A stretch of 7,900 nt of DNA from Candidatus Nitrosopolaris rasttigaisensis (GCA_933226995.1 CAKOFP010000251.1:1-7900), one strand, 5' to 3'. Positions 1-6,271 are shown, numbered from the stretch's first letter. Numbers and translations are program-made. Notes: generated from the letters alone by a model not told the origin.

Positions 1-816
1 ACCGTCTATATAGAGGTCTAATAATAAATATACTAGACTGTAAATCTGTGATTTCCGTGGAATGGTTTCCGAGCCGGCGAGTAAATAACAAATTTCTTGC
101 ATTATCCACAATTTTTCAATCACAATTTAATTTCCCTTCTTCTTTAAGGTATTCGATTTATCTAGTCTTTCATCTAATCTATCCCAATAGTGGATATTAT
201 TCGCTTCAGTCCTTTAATCGGGTCTTGAGGTGACATTTACAAAATTAACGAAAACAACAAAATTGACATTATCGGTATTGGCTGCTGTGATTGTAGAAAG
301 TGCGACAGGGAATGAAAAGTGGGGAATGCCTCGAACTTCATCTAAATGCACTTTCGTTTCTGCTCATCGGTTGCATTAGCCGGGGTGTTTATGATTCAAA
401 AACTCAGCATGAAGCAAAGCGATTTCGCCAAATACTACTAGGATACTAGGTAACATGGTTTGCAAGTATGTCTGGATCTGCGGACATTCGGGCATTGCAA
501 CGTTTGCTTAGGAAAAAAATTTGATACGGAATTGAGAATGGTAACTTGATAGGCCAGGAACCGATCATTTTGAAGCCCTAGTTTTAAATTGACTGAGCCT
601 CGGGAGCATCTATGGTGACGGGATATGTTACATCTATGATAATGTCATCTCACATCTATTCGTTTAAAGAGGAAGGATTATCACAGCGTCTATAAGGTAT
701 GAATCACCTGGGATTTCGAGGATTCGAGATTGAACCTACAAGAATTTGTTTTTATCAAGGGGATAAAGGAAATAATGAAGTCTAAGAAGTGATATCATGA
801 GACCATGCACCTATTA
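1..816. other. Long stretch without a supportable gene
   Basis: No gene can be supported here. Only short open frames occur: 61 codons at 48-233 (+), 45 codons at 312-449 (+) and 39 codons at 376-495 (-). They overlap or abut each other, match no family I know and lack a convincing promoter. A small inverted repeat, GTCTA...TAGAC, lies at 16-38. A homopolymer of seven A at 513-519 follows a short coding-like stretch (from about 466), which could be the residue of a decayed gene. The downstream neighbour at 817-1374 reads towards this region, so its 3' end and termination lie near 780-816. The region may be intergenic decay or may hold an unrecognised RNA. Confidence 0.5.
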
Positions 817-1374
817 CTATTCTGATGGTTTCTTTTTCGGCTTTGACATGATATAAAATCCGTGCGCCGAAATGAGAAATGCTGCCAATGACATCTTTGT
901 CGCAAATACAAGGTTCCAAGGCGTTTTGGGATTAGGATACGGCATATTAATGGCATCGAGCTTTAATATTCCCTTCATAGCATCAGCTGTTATCAAAGAA
1001 CTCCATATTATGAAATTGTAAATGAATTCATATAGTGCTATTACAGCTATAGCTAGAACTACTAATTGTAGGATCAACTTGACTGTCTTAGGAACATCTG
1101 TGACCTTCTCTCCACCCAACTTAGTTACACAATACCATCCCACGACGGACACGATCATTAGATATGTCACAAGTTTTGAAAATCCATGTACAGGGAATTC
1201 TGTGTTCACGAGTACCTCACCAATTACAACTCTTCCAGTTTTAGCATATTCTCCGACACTGACGTACAGAGCGTATGCTGTAATAGATGCCATCGCGAAT
1301 GCACAAAAGTAAAATATTCCAAGAAGGAGTTTTCGTGATCTTCTTTCATCTATTTCAAGGCTTGAGTGGCGCAT
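817..1374 (-). CDS. Conserved-looking four-helix membrane protein, function unknown
   Basis: This encodes a 185-residue integral membrane protein I do not recognise. Four hydrophobic segments are visible, at about residues 17-39, 66-86, 99-128 and 153-176. The N-terminus is short, charged and basic (RRSRK before helix 1) and the tail is lysine-rich (KPKKKPSE), so both ends probably face the cytoplasm. The loop between helices 3 and 4 carries an MPYPNPKTPWN stretch, the most motif-like part. The ATG at 1374 is chosen because a TATA-like box sits about 22-26 bp upstream, leaving little or no leader. The gene is transcribed away from the dCMP deaminase and stands alone, so its context suggests no partner. 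No enzyme or transporter motif is visible. The open frame, clean helix pattern and promoter make it very likely real. Confidence 0.8.
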   Translation of the reverse strand: MRHSSLEIDERRSRKLLLGIFYFCAFAMASITAYALYVSVGEYAKTGRVVIGEVLVNTEFPVHGFSKLVTYLMIVSVVGWYCVTKLGGEKVTDVPKTVKLILQLVVLAIAVIALYEFIYNFIIWSSLITADAMKGILKLDAINMPYPNPKTPWNLVFATKMSLAAFLISAHGFYIMSKPKKKPSE

Positions 1375-1390
1375 AGACCTACAGATAATT

Positions 1391-1400
1391 ACTATATACT
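1391..1400 (-). promoter_or_regulatory. TATA-like box for the membrane protein gene
   Basis: The palindromic sequence ACTATATACT lies 17-26 bp upstream of the ATG at 1374. This is close to, though slightly nearer than, the usual 25-27 bp between an archaeal TATA box and the transcription start. It predicts a leaderless or nearly leaderless message. Confidence 0.45.
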
Positions 1401-1717
1401 GGAGGGCTATAAAAAATTACATATCCGGGCTTAAGAATTATATTCTCCTATCTAGTTGCACTGATAAAACTTCCATTGTGTTCACAAGGAGAGACTCTTT
1501 ATGAGCTTATTGCCCAACTTCTGACTTTTCTGCCCCATCATAAAGTATGAATACAAGATAAACATCAGAGTCGATAAAAGATTGTACGTCTTCTTAGGCC
1601 GCGGAACCTTCTGTGCTGATCCATTGTCGCGTCTATCACCTCAGGCCAGGTTGATCGCATTATCGCTCCGCTCCCGCAGTGTGTGTTTCTAACAAGCTTC
1701 GTGTCAGCTCAATAATC
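1401..1717. other. Divergent intergenic region with a GC-rich island
   Basis: This gap separates two divergent genes. Most of it is AT-rich, but 1597-1680 is about 60% G+C by hand count (50 of 84), unlike the DNA around it. Within this island the minus strand holds an open frame ending in TGA at 1565-1567. It has an ATG at 1660 (31 codons) and stays open upstream to about 1711. I recognise no product. It may be a fragment of a lost gene, a structured RNA, or chance. No tRNA cloverleaf could be drawn. Confidence 0.4.
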
Positions 1718-1727
1718 TAATATACTA
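1718..1727 (+). promoter_or_regulatory. TATA box for the dCMP deaminase gene
   Basis: TAATATACTA is centred about 31 bp upstream of the ATG at 1754 and only 7 bp from the in-frame TTG at 1730. The transcript would begin near 1748-1750, which rules out the TTG as the start and leaves a leader of only a few bases before the ATG. Confidence 0.55.
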
Positions 1728-1753
1728 TCTTGCATCGAGTAATCTGGAAGGAA

Positions 1754-2296
1754 ATGAAGAGGCCAGACTGGGATACGTACTTTATGCTTCATTCAGAAAT
1801 AGCAAAACTCCGCTCGAACTGTGTTACGAGACATATCGGTGCAGTAATTGTAAAAGACAATAGACAAATAGCAACGGGCTACAATGGAACTCCTTCGGGT
1901 GTCAAGAACTGTTTTGAGGGCGGATGTTACAGATGCATGGCGAGAATGAGGGGCGAAATCAAATCAGGTGAATTTTTGGAGCGATGTCTGTGTACTCACG
2001 CAGAGGCAAATGCTATAATGCAGTGTGCATTATTTGGAAATGCTGGAAGCACTAGGGGCGCCTCATTATATTCGACCTTTGCTCCATGCCTTGAATGCAG
2101 CAAGATGGCAGTCAGTGTAGGTATTAAAAGGATAGTTGTTCTTGCTGACTATCCTGAAGATGGGACGCAGCTGCTATCTGAGGCCAATATCAAATTAGTA
2201 AAGCTAAATCCGGAGCTTCTACAACCTTGGATCGCGGTTATAACCAAGGATCCAGAAACGTCGGCAAAAGAGGCAAATACGCTGGATTCATATTAG
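1754..2296 (+). CDS. Deoxycytidylate (dCMP) deaminase, zinc-dependent
   Basis: This cytidine/deoxycytidylate deaminase-fold enzyme is predicted to convert dCMP to dUMP plus ammonia, feeding thymidylate synthesis in the cytoplasm. Counting from the ATG (180 residues), the zinc signature is complete: HAEANAI at 82-88 (zinc-binding His82, proton-shuttling Glu84) and PCLEC at 111-115 (zinc-binding Cys112 and Cys115). An early RHIGAVIVKD strand and a GYNGTPSG loop (about residues 42-49) are typical of dCMP deaminases. Between the loop and HAE lies a cysteine-rich insert (Cys53, 58, 61, 78, 80), a segment that in some family members binds a second zinc. The frame opens at a TTG at 1730, but the TATA box leaves no room for it, and GGAAGGA just before 1754 also favours the ATG. 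The family is secure. Activity on dCMP rather than another cytosine nucleotide is inferred from the insert and loop. Confidence 0.93.
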   Translation: MKRPDWDTYFMLHSEIAKLRSNCVTRHIGAVIVKDNRQIATGYNGTPSGVKNCFEGGCYRCMARMRGEIKSGEFLERCLCTHAEANAIMQCALFGNAGSTRGASLYSTFAPCLECSKMAVSVGIKRIVVLADYPEDGTQLLSEANIKLVKLNPELLQPWIAVITKDPETSAKEANTLDSY

Positions 2297-2319
2297 AAGT
2301 TGACAAATCAAAGAATTAT

Positions 2320-2344
2320 CGCCTTTACGATTTTTCATAAGGCG
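2320..2344 (+). terminator. Hairpin with T-run after the dCMP deaminase gene
   Basis: A perfect 6-bp inverted repeat, CGCCTT...AAGGCG, encloses a 13-base loop with five consecutive T (2331-2335). It begins 24 bases after the deaminase stop codon. The placement suits a transcript end, and archaeal termination commonly uses T-runs. It lies 63 bp before the next start codon, so it could instead be a processing site or chance. Confidence 0.4.
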
Positions 2345-2407
2345 GCTACAATATCCCTCTAGCAAGAATACGATAATAACAATAACTATTAAAACTACTA
2401 CTCTGTC

Positions 2408-3322
2408 GTGATAGTTAGAACAGCTAAAAAATCAGATAAAAAAGAAGTTCTAAAGTTTTGTACCGATACATTCGAATGGGGCGACTATATTGATCAAGTA
2501 TGGGATATTTGGTCTGCTGACCCGCATGGCAAGCTTTACGTAGTTGATCAAACGGAAAGAAGCGAGAACAACAATAACTTCCCGGTAGCGATTTCCCATT
2601 GCACCGTCTGTCCTGGCAAAAGGCAGATTTGGCTTGAAGGCATCAGAGTCCATCCTGCTCACCGACGAAAGAAGATCGCTAGTGCGCTGATTGCAAAAAC
2701 ACTGCAATTTGGAATGCGACAAGGAGCCATTGAGGCATCTGCAGTTGTAGCAACTGAAAACATTGCATCACGGCTCATGTTGGAAAAGAATGGTTTCAAT
2801 GTAATCTCACGATGGGTATATTACGCATGTACCTATAATACTGTGGAATCCAGTCGAAAAAAACCTACAAACGCAAGGTTTGCGTCTTTAGCAGATCTAA
2901 ACGACATATGTAATTATCTAACGGATTCCTCAATATACAAATTGTCAGGAAAAAGGTACTTTAAAGCATGGCGATGGTATTTTCTCAATCGTAAAACGCT
3001 GCGGCATTTTATTAAGAAACGAAACTTAATCGTGACAGGCTATCCGTCTCCTACTGGAATCGCTCTAATTAATAAGCGGGGTTATTGGCATAGGGGAGAT
3101 GTCTTGCAAATAGTGTATTTAGATTCCTTATCAAAATCTTCCTTACAAAATCTAGTCTCTTTCCTAACAAACTTACGTATCTCATCAATCAAGCCGCCGC
3201 CTAATTCTCATTCATATTTCTTACAGCTTCTAGCTTATCAGAGTGAGCATTTGCCAGTTGTCATGAAAAATTTTAACATTGAGGAGTCGGAACAATTTCT
3301 CTTATATGCCAGAAGGCTCTGA
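2408..3322 (+). CDS. GNAT-family N-acetyltransferase with an extra C-terminal domain
   Basis: This 304-residue protein has an N-terminal GNAT acetyl-CoA-dependent acetyltransferase domain at about residues 1-145. It opens MIVRTAKKSD, typical of the family. It continues with LEGIRVHPAHRRKKIASALI (acetyl-CoA pyrophosphate-binding motif A, about 76-95) and NIASRLMLEKNGF (118-130), a usual GNAT segment. In motif A the normal Arg-x-x-Gly-x-Ala glycine appears to be Lys89, which is unusual. Residues 150-304 form a second region rich in Phe, Trp and Tyr that matches no motif I know. The arrangement and the GDYI...VWDIW...DP segment recall two-domain acetyltransferases such as vertebrate NAT16/HisAT, but that is an impression. 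The substrate is unknown. GTG at 2408 is chosen because it starts the GNAT fold exactly and an in-frame stop lies just upstream (2390). A good TATA box is not obvious, although 2371-2394 is very AT-rich. Confidence 0.85.
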   Translation: MIVRTAKKSDKKEVLKFCTDTFEWGDYIDQVWDIWSADPHGKLYVVDQTERSENNNNFPVAISHCTVCPGKRQIWLEGIRVHPAHRRKKIASALIAKTLQFGMRQGAIEASAVVATENIASRLMLEKNGFNVISRWVYYACTYNTVESSRKKPTNARFASLADLNDICNYLTDSSIYKLSGKRYFKAWRWYFLNRKTLRHFIKKRNLIVTGYPSPTGIALINKRGYWHRGDVLQIVYLDSLSKSSLQNLVSFLTNLRISSIKPPPNSHSYFLQLLAYQSEHLPVVMKNFNIEESEQFLLYARRL

Positions 3323-3372
3323 TTGCTTAGACGATAAATTCGCTGCTCTTGTAGAATATATCAAGAATAACA

Positions 3373-3380
3373 TTTTATTA
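3373..3380 (+). promoter_or_regulatory. TATA box for the 57-residue gene
   Basis: TTTTATTA is centred about 27 bp upstream of the ATG at 3404, the spacing expected for a leaderless archaeal transcript. It supports the small open frame as a separate gene rather than part of the acetyltransferase transcript. Confidence 0.5.
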
Positions 3381-3403
3381 GACTTTCAAATTCGCTGTAA
3401 ATA

Positions 3404-3577
3404 ATGAGTAGTAGCAGTGGGAGCAATATCAAATTCAGCTTTATGCTTTCTGAGATTGAGTGGCAGGTAGTGTTGGATGCTCTCAGTAATACAATATTTA
3501 GCGAGGAGCTCACAGACGAGGCTAGGAAGAATGCAAAGGAATTATTTTTGAAATTACAAAAAGAACTTCCAAGGTAA
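3404..3577 (+). CDS. Small acidic/helical protein, 57 residues, function unknown
   Basis: This short open frame begins with ATG, has an in-frame TAA six bases upstream of the start, and ends with TAA. After a serine-rich start (MSSSSGS), the product has a probable beta or amphipathic stretch (NIKFSFMLSEIEW). A highly charged region follows (EELTDEARKNAKELF, then LQKELPR) that should form an amphipathic helix. There are no cysteines, zinc motifs or membrane segments. The balanced, protein-like composition and the TATA box 27 bp upstream make it a likely real gene. The minus-strand frame across the same bases looks like its shadow. It follows the acetyltransferase by 81 bp and converges with the SirB1-like gene. 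I do not know its function. A small regulatory or partner protein is possible but unsupported. Confidence 0.65.
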   Translation: MSSSSGSNIKFSFMLSEIEWQVVLDALSNTIFSEELTDEARKNAKELFLKLQKELPR

Positions 3578-3634
3578 TTAAAAACCATAAAGCGCTATTT
3601 CAAGCTCAGAATCTGGAGTACTTTGACCTATGAC

Positions 3635-3658
3635 TGTACATGTACATGTGTACATGTG
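3635..3658. repeat. Clustered TGTACA palindromes in a convergent gap
   Basis: The palindrome TGTACATGTACA (3635-3646) is followed two bases later by another TGTACA (3649-3654) and TG. Three TGTACA units thus lie within 20 bp between the 3' ends of two convergent genes. On the plus strand a run of six T (3669-3674) follows, which may end the 57-residue gene's transcript. The repeat could be a protein-binding site, part of a termination structure, or simple-sequence slippage. Its position downstream of both genes argues against an ordinary operator. Confidence 0.5.
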
Positions 3659-3665
3659 ATTAAGA

Positions 3666-4541
3666 TTATTTTTTATTAATTTGCTCACGGACTTGTCTTA
3701 TTATATCAAGAACTGCATCTGCATCTTCTGCTTCTGGATCCAGCTCTAGGTACACGTTCAACATCTCGAGTGCATTCAAGGGGTTATTCCTCTTTAGCAA
3801 TATCATTCCCTTATCTCTTATTGCATCGGGGTTGAGGGGCTCTATGGCAATTATCATCTCGTTCGCTATTTCTGCTCTCTCAATATCTTGCGATTCATAA
3901 TAACTACCTTTTAAATTATTTAGCATCCGTATCATGACCTGTGCTGACGTAGCCTTTTCAACAAACGCTCGTGTTAATGCAATATTTTGACCGGGATAAA
4001 ATTGATCGAGCAATTCTTTCATAGAATAATCATCCATTATTCGTCCACCATTAAACGGGTCGATAATTATTTCACTACCGTCTCCTTCTAGTATATGTTT
4101 AATCAGAAAGTGAGCAGGAAAATTGACCGCGTGTAATCTAAATTTTAGAATATGTGCTATGCGTATGTATATTATAGACAACGTAATCGGGATGCCAGAC
4201 TTTTGTTCCAAAACAACGTTAACATAGCTGTTCAAGGGGTTATAGTAGTCTTGTAGGTTTGCTCTAAACTCCTTCTCTTTAAATAAATAGTCGTTAATTT
4301 TTTCTATTGTTTGCGTTGGCCTTAACGGCATCAACTTCTTCGTTGCTAAGATTAGCTCTCTTCCCATTGCATCGATTCTATCTAATATTTTTTTTACATC
4401 GAGGTCGGGATAAGCAAGAATCCTTGAAACATGCAAAGCATACTCAGCTAGCCTCTCTGTATCGTTACCATCGCCAAGGAAATTAACAACTTTTGCTTTC
4501 CAGTCTTCAATCAAAGGCTGGAGATTGTTATTAGACAACAA
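3666..4541 (-). CDS. SirB1-family protein: transglutaminase-like domain plus TPR region
   Basis: This 291-residue protein matches the SirB1 / transglutaminase-core-2 family. The core at about residues 40-190 carries the characteristic YYNPLNSYVN and SGIPITLSIIYIRIA segments (99-129), FPAHFLIKH (141-149, with His144) and IIDPFNGG (159-166, with Asp161). Residues 200-285 form TPR-like helices (ERAEIANEMI...PLNPDA...NNPLNALEMLNVYLELDP). I see no cysteine anywhere, so it cannot act as a Cys-His-Asp transglutaminase or protease. A binding or scaffolding role is more likely, but the family's biochemical function is not firmly known. The TTG at 4541 is chosen because an in-frame TAA lies 15 bp upstream, no ATG precedes the domain and a TATA box lies 26 bp away. 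The gene follows the dehydrogenase by 97 bp but has its own promoter. Confidence 0.88.
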   Translation of the reverse strand: MLSNNNLQPLIEDWKAKVVNFLGDGNDTERLAEYALHVSRILAYPDLDVKKILDRIDAMGRELILATKKLMPLRPTQTIEKINDYLFKEKEFRANLQDYYNPLNSYVNVVLEQKSGIPITLSIIYIRIAHILKFRLHAVNFPAHFLIKHILEGDGSEIIIDPFNGGRIMDDYSMKELLDQFYPGQNIALTRAFVEKATSAQVMIRMLNNLKGSYYESQDIERAEIANEMIIAIEPLNPDAIRDKGMILLKRNNPLNALEMLNVYLELDPEAEDADAVLDIIRQVREQINKK

Positions 4542-4563
4542 TTGATATGAGAAATTTTACCTA

Positions 4564-4570
4564 CTTATAA
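4564..4570 (-). promoter_or_regulatory. TATA box for the SirB1-like gene
   Basis: On the minus strand this reads TTATAAG, centred 26 bp upstream of the TTG at 4541. The spacing predicts transcription starting at or beside the start codon, so a leaderless TTG-initiated message. A second TATA-like sequence (4581-4588) lies further upstream and would give a leader of about 17 bases. Confidence 0.5.
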
Positions 4571-4596
4571 TTTTGGTGTATTATACGTAACGAGTT

Positions 4597-4637
4597 CTGT
4601 AGGCAGTGGAGGAAGAGGGTAGATCTTTACCCTACAG
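4597..4637. terminator. Nested inverted repeats just after the dehydrogenase stop
   Basis: An inner hairpin, AGGGTA (4616-4621) with TACCCT (4628-4633) and a 6-base loop, lies six bases beyond the dehydrogenase stop codon. An outer pair, CTGTAGG (4597-4603) with CCTACAG (4631-4637), shares its right arm with the inner one, so only one of the two stems can form at a time. The placement fits the transcript end of the minus-strand dehydrogenase, but no T-run follows on that strand. A processing signal or a regulatory element for the SirB1-like promoter just downstream is also possible. Confidence 0.4.
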
Positions 4638-4638
4638 T

Positions 4639-5739
4639 TTAGCTGCTTCCTTCAGTATCCTCTACTGAATTAATCGGGGACAATGACGACGGCGGGGATG
4701 ACAAGAAGTCATCTCCTATTACCTCTGCTCTTAGCTGTGTGCTGTTGCCGCAATTACTATTATTGCCACCTCTAGTTTGTCTATATCTTCGATAGTGCTG
4801 ATCCGCTTCCATAGCTGCTGTAAGTATTTTGCTTCTTATAGACTTAGATGAGTGCAGAAACATCTTTGTATCTTTTGGCAGGCAGTGACCTCCTATGCCT
4901 TCTCTTGGTTCTAAAATGTTGACATTCCATTTAGTATTCAGAGCATCTCGTAATTCTGGAAAGTTTATGTTATTTGCTTGACAATATAAGTAGAGCTCCT
5001 CAGCGAAGGCTATCTGTAAATATCTGTGGGCATTTTCAATGACTTTGGTTACTTCCGCAATTTCAATTTCTGTTACTGGATGCATAGGGATTCCCAGACT
5101 TTTAGGTGAGGAATTAGAAGATGACAAGCATGAAAATGACGAATCTTCTACTCCTCCTTTTTCGCCATAACCAGCAGTATTACCATCATAAAACTGCACT
5201 CCTAGTTTAAGACAACAATTACATACGCCACCTATTACACGTAACTGATTTACACCATGCTCTTTTTCTTCCAACGCGTACCATCTATGGGGAGCGTGAA
5301 CGACATGCAATCGATGATTAAGTAGTTCAAATGCCTTGTTTGATGTTCCCTTTGGAATTGTGCTCTCTATTGAAACAAGTGCCCCATTTTTTGCATCCCT
5401 TGAAATTCGGTCTGTTATAGATAGCAATCCGTCTATTTGAGGAGAAAACATGTCTTCAGGTTTATGTGTTGAGACACATAGTATATATATATCAAATTCG
5501 CTAAAGTTAGCTGCCTTCTTTATTCCTGCTATCTTTTCGGCTCGTTCCATTGCCTTTGTACTAATGTCGTATCCATAAGTGTCAAATCCCCTTTCCTTAA
5601 CATATTTTGCTACAGGAAGTCCTAGTTGTCCTAGTCCAACAATTAGTACTTTGTCGAACTGAATTGGAGAGTATCGTTGTCGTTGCTCGATCACGCTTTT
5701 CTCGTGTGTTGGCATAGTCAATTCATTGTTGTCAAACAA
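4639..5739 (-). CDS. Nucleotide-sugar dehydrogenase (UDP-glucose/ManNAc dehydrogenase family), lacking the C-terminal domain
   Basis: This belongs to the NAD-dependent UDP-sugar/GDP-mannose dehydrogenase family, which oxidises a sugar nucleotide at C6 to a uronic acid for surface polysaccharide or glycoprotein glycans. A Rossmann nucleotide-binding motif GLGQLG lies at 35-40, ESTIPKGT at 125-132, the central helix with family-type Lys232 and Asn236 at 226-250, and the catalytic-cysteine motif GIGGHCLPKD at 281-290 (Cys286). Family members usually have some 400-450 residues and a third, UDP-binding domain. Here only about 30 residues of helix follow the cysteine, then a low-complexity Ser/Asn/Pro tail (about 322-366). 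A Ser-rich insert (about 193-213) interrupts the region between domains. Where relatives have a Pro-Glu-Arg type motif, this has HAPHRWY (148-154), so a usual active-site Glu seems absent. TTG at 5739 fits the TATA box, and ATG at 5715 is the alternative. The substrate is uncertain. Confidence 0.85.
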   Translation of the reverse strand: MFDNNELTMPTHEKSVIEQRQRYSPIQFDKVLIVGLGQLGLPVAKYVKERGFDTYGYDISTKAMERAEKIAGIKKAANFSEFDIYILCVSTHKPEDMFSPQIDGLLSITDRISRDAKNGALVSIESTIPKGTSNKAFELLNHRLHVVHAPHRWYALEEKEHGVNQLRVIGGVCNCCLKLGVQFYDGNTAGYGEKGGVEDSSFSCLSSSNSSPKSLGIPMHPVTEIEIAEVTKVIENAHRYLQIAFAEELYLYCQANNINFPELRDALNTKWNVNILEPREGIGGHCLPKDTKMFLHSSKSIRSKILTAAMEADQHYRRYRQTRGGNNSNCGNSTQLRAEVIGDDFLSSPPSSLSPINSVEDTEGSS

Positions 5740-5762
5740 TCGAGTTTTTATCGTTCTATTGT

Positions 5763-5770
5763 TTTATATA
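5763..5770 (-). promoter_or_regulatory. Strong TATA box for the nucleotide-sugar dehydrogenase gene
   Basis: TATATAAA on the minus strand is the best archaeal TATA match in the window. It is centred 27 bp upstream of the TTG at 5739, so transcription should begin at about that codon. If the ATG at 5715 is used instead, the leader would be about 25 bases. Confidence 0.65.
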
Positions 5771-6271
5771 CGCTCAGATGAAGAAATATAGTTAAATTTT
5801 AGTATTTACTGGTAACAATTGATCAGCTACACCAAAACTGTTCCTTTAGATTATTAAGAAATAGTATGGAATATTGGGAGTATTATTTGGTGAATAAATA
5901 ATAGTGCTCGGTTTTTTGCCAAACGATGTAAAAGAAAATTCTTAGTATCACAATTCTGCATCCATATTCTGAAGACAATGCCTCATCATATTTAGAGAAA
6001 ATTTAAGCCTGCGACGTTGATATTAGAATGTAAAACTAATTAACTGGTGAACGAAAAAGCCAAAGACTGCTAGGAAAAAGATGTTTTTACTACTTTCTAA
6101 ACGGCCTATACGTACTGAAGTTATGTAATGGCGATGATAGCGATAAGCAAGTCAGGATACAAATAAATCATAAATTCTGTCATTTACAATGCTAATACAA
6201 AAATATGAAAGTAAACGCTCACATAAAACCGGTAGGTGCATGAGTATCAGCATTCCTTATGACGTTTCTTA
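5771..6271. other. AT-rich intergenic region without a supportable gene
   Basis: About 500 bp lie between the promoter of the dehydrogenase and the 3' end of the UbiD-family gene. No frame with a start codon and protein-like content was found. On the minus strand, 6023-6151 is open for 42 codons and would encode a membrane-like stretch (NIFFLAVFGFFVHQL), but it has no ATG, GTG or TTG and a stop immediately upstream, so at best it is a remnant. A minus-strand run of five T near 6199-6203 could help end the UbiD transcript. No tRNA or obvious structured RNA was seen. Confidence 0.5.

Noticed and set aside
30..50. An ACTGTAAAT stretch resembling the anticodon loop of a tRNA-Tyr (GUA)
   Set aside because: Only three clean stem pairs flank the loop. 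No T-arm of the form GTTC-purine-A follows at a workable distance, even allowing an intron, and no acceptor stem can be drawn.
48..233. 61-codon plus-strand open frame
   Set aside because: It has no recognisable motif and no TATA box at the right spacing, and its Ser/Phe/Tyr-rich composition is what AT-rich non-coding DNA yields.
1022..1312. 96-codon plus-strand frame inside the membrane protein gene
   Set aside because: It is antisense to a four-helix membrane protein with a good start and promoter. Its Thr/Ser-rich translation is the expected shadow.
2450..2722. Minus-strand 90-codon frame within the acetyltransferase gene
   Set aside because: It is antisense to conserved GNAT motifs and has no family resemblance.
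3361..3588. Minus-strand 75-codon frame
   Set aside because: It is Leu/Ser-rich antisense to the better supported 57-residue plus-strand gene, which has a correctly spaced TATA box.
6023..6151. Minus-strand open stretch encoding a membrane-like peptide
   Set aside because: It has no ATG, GTG or TTG start and a stop just upstream. It is AT-rich enough to give hydrophobic codons by chance.
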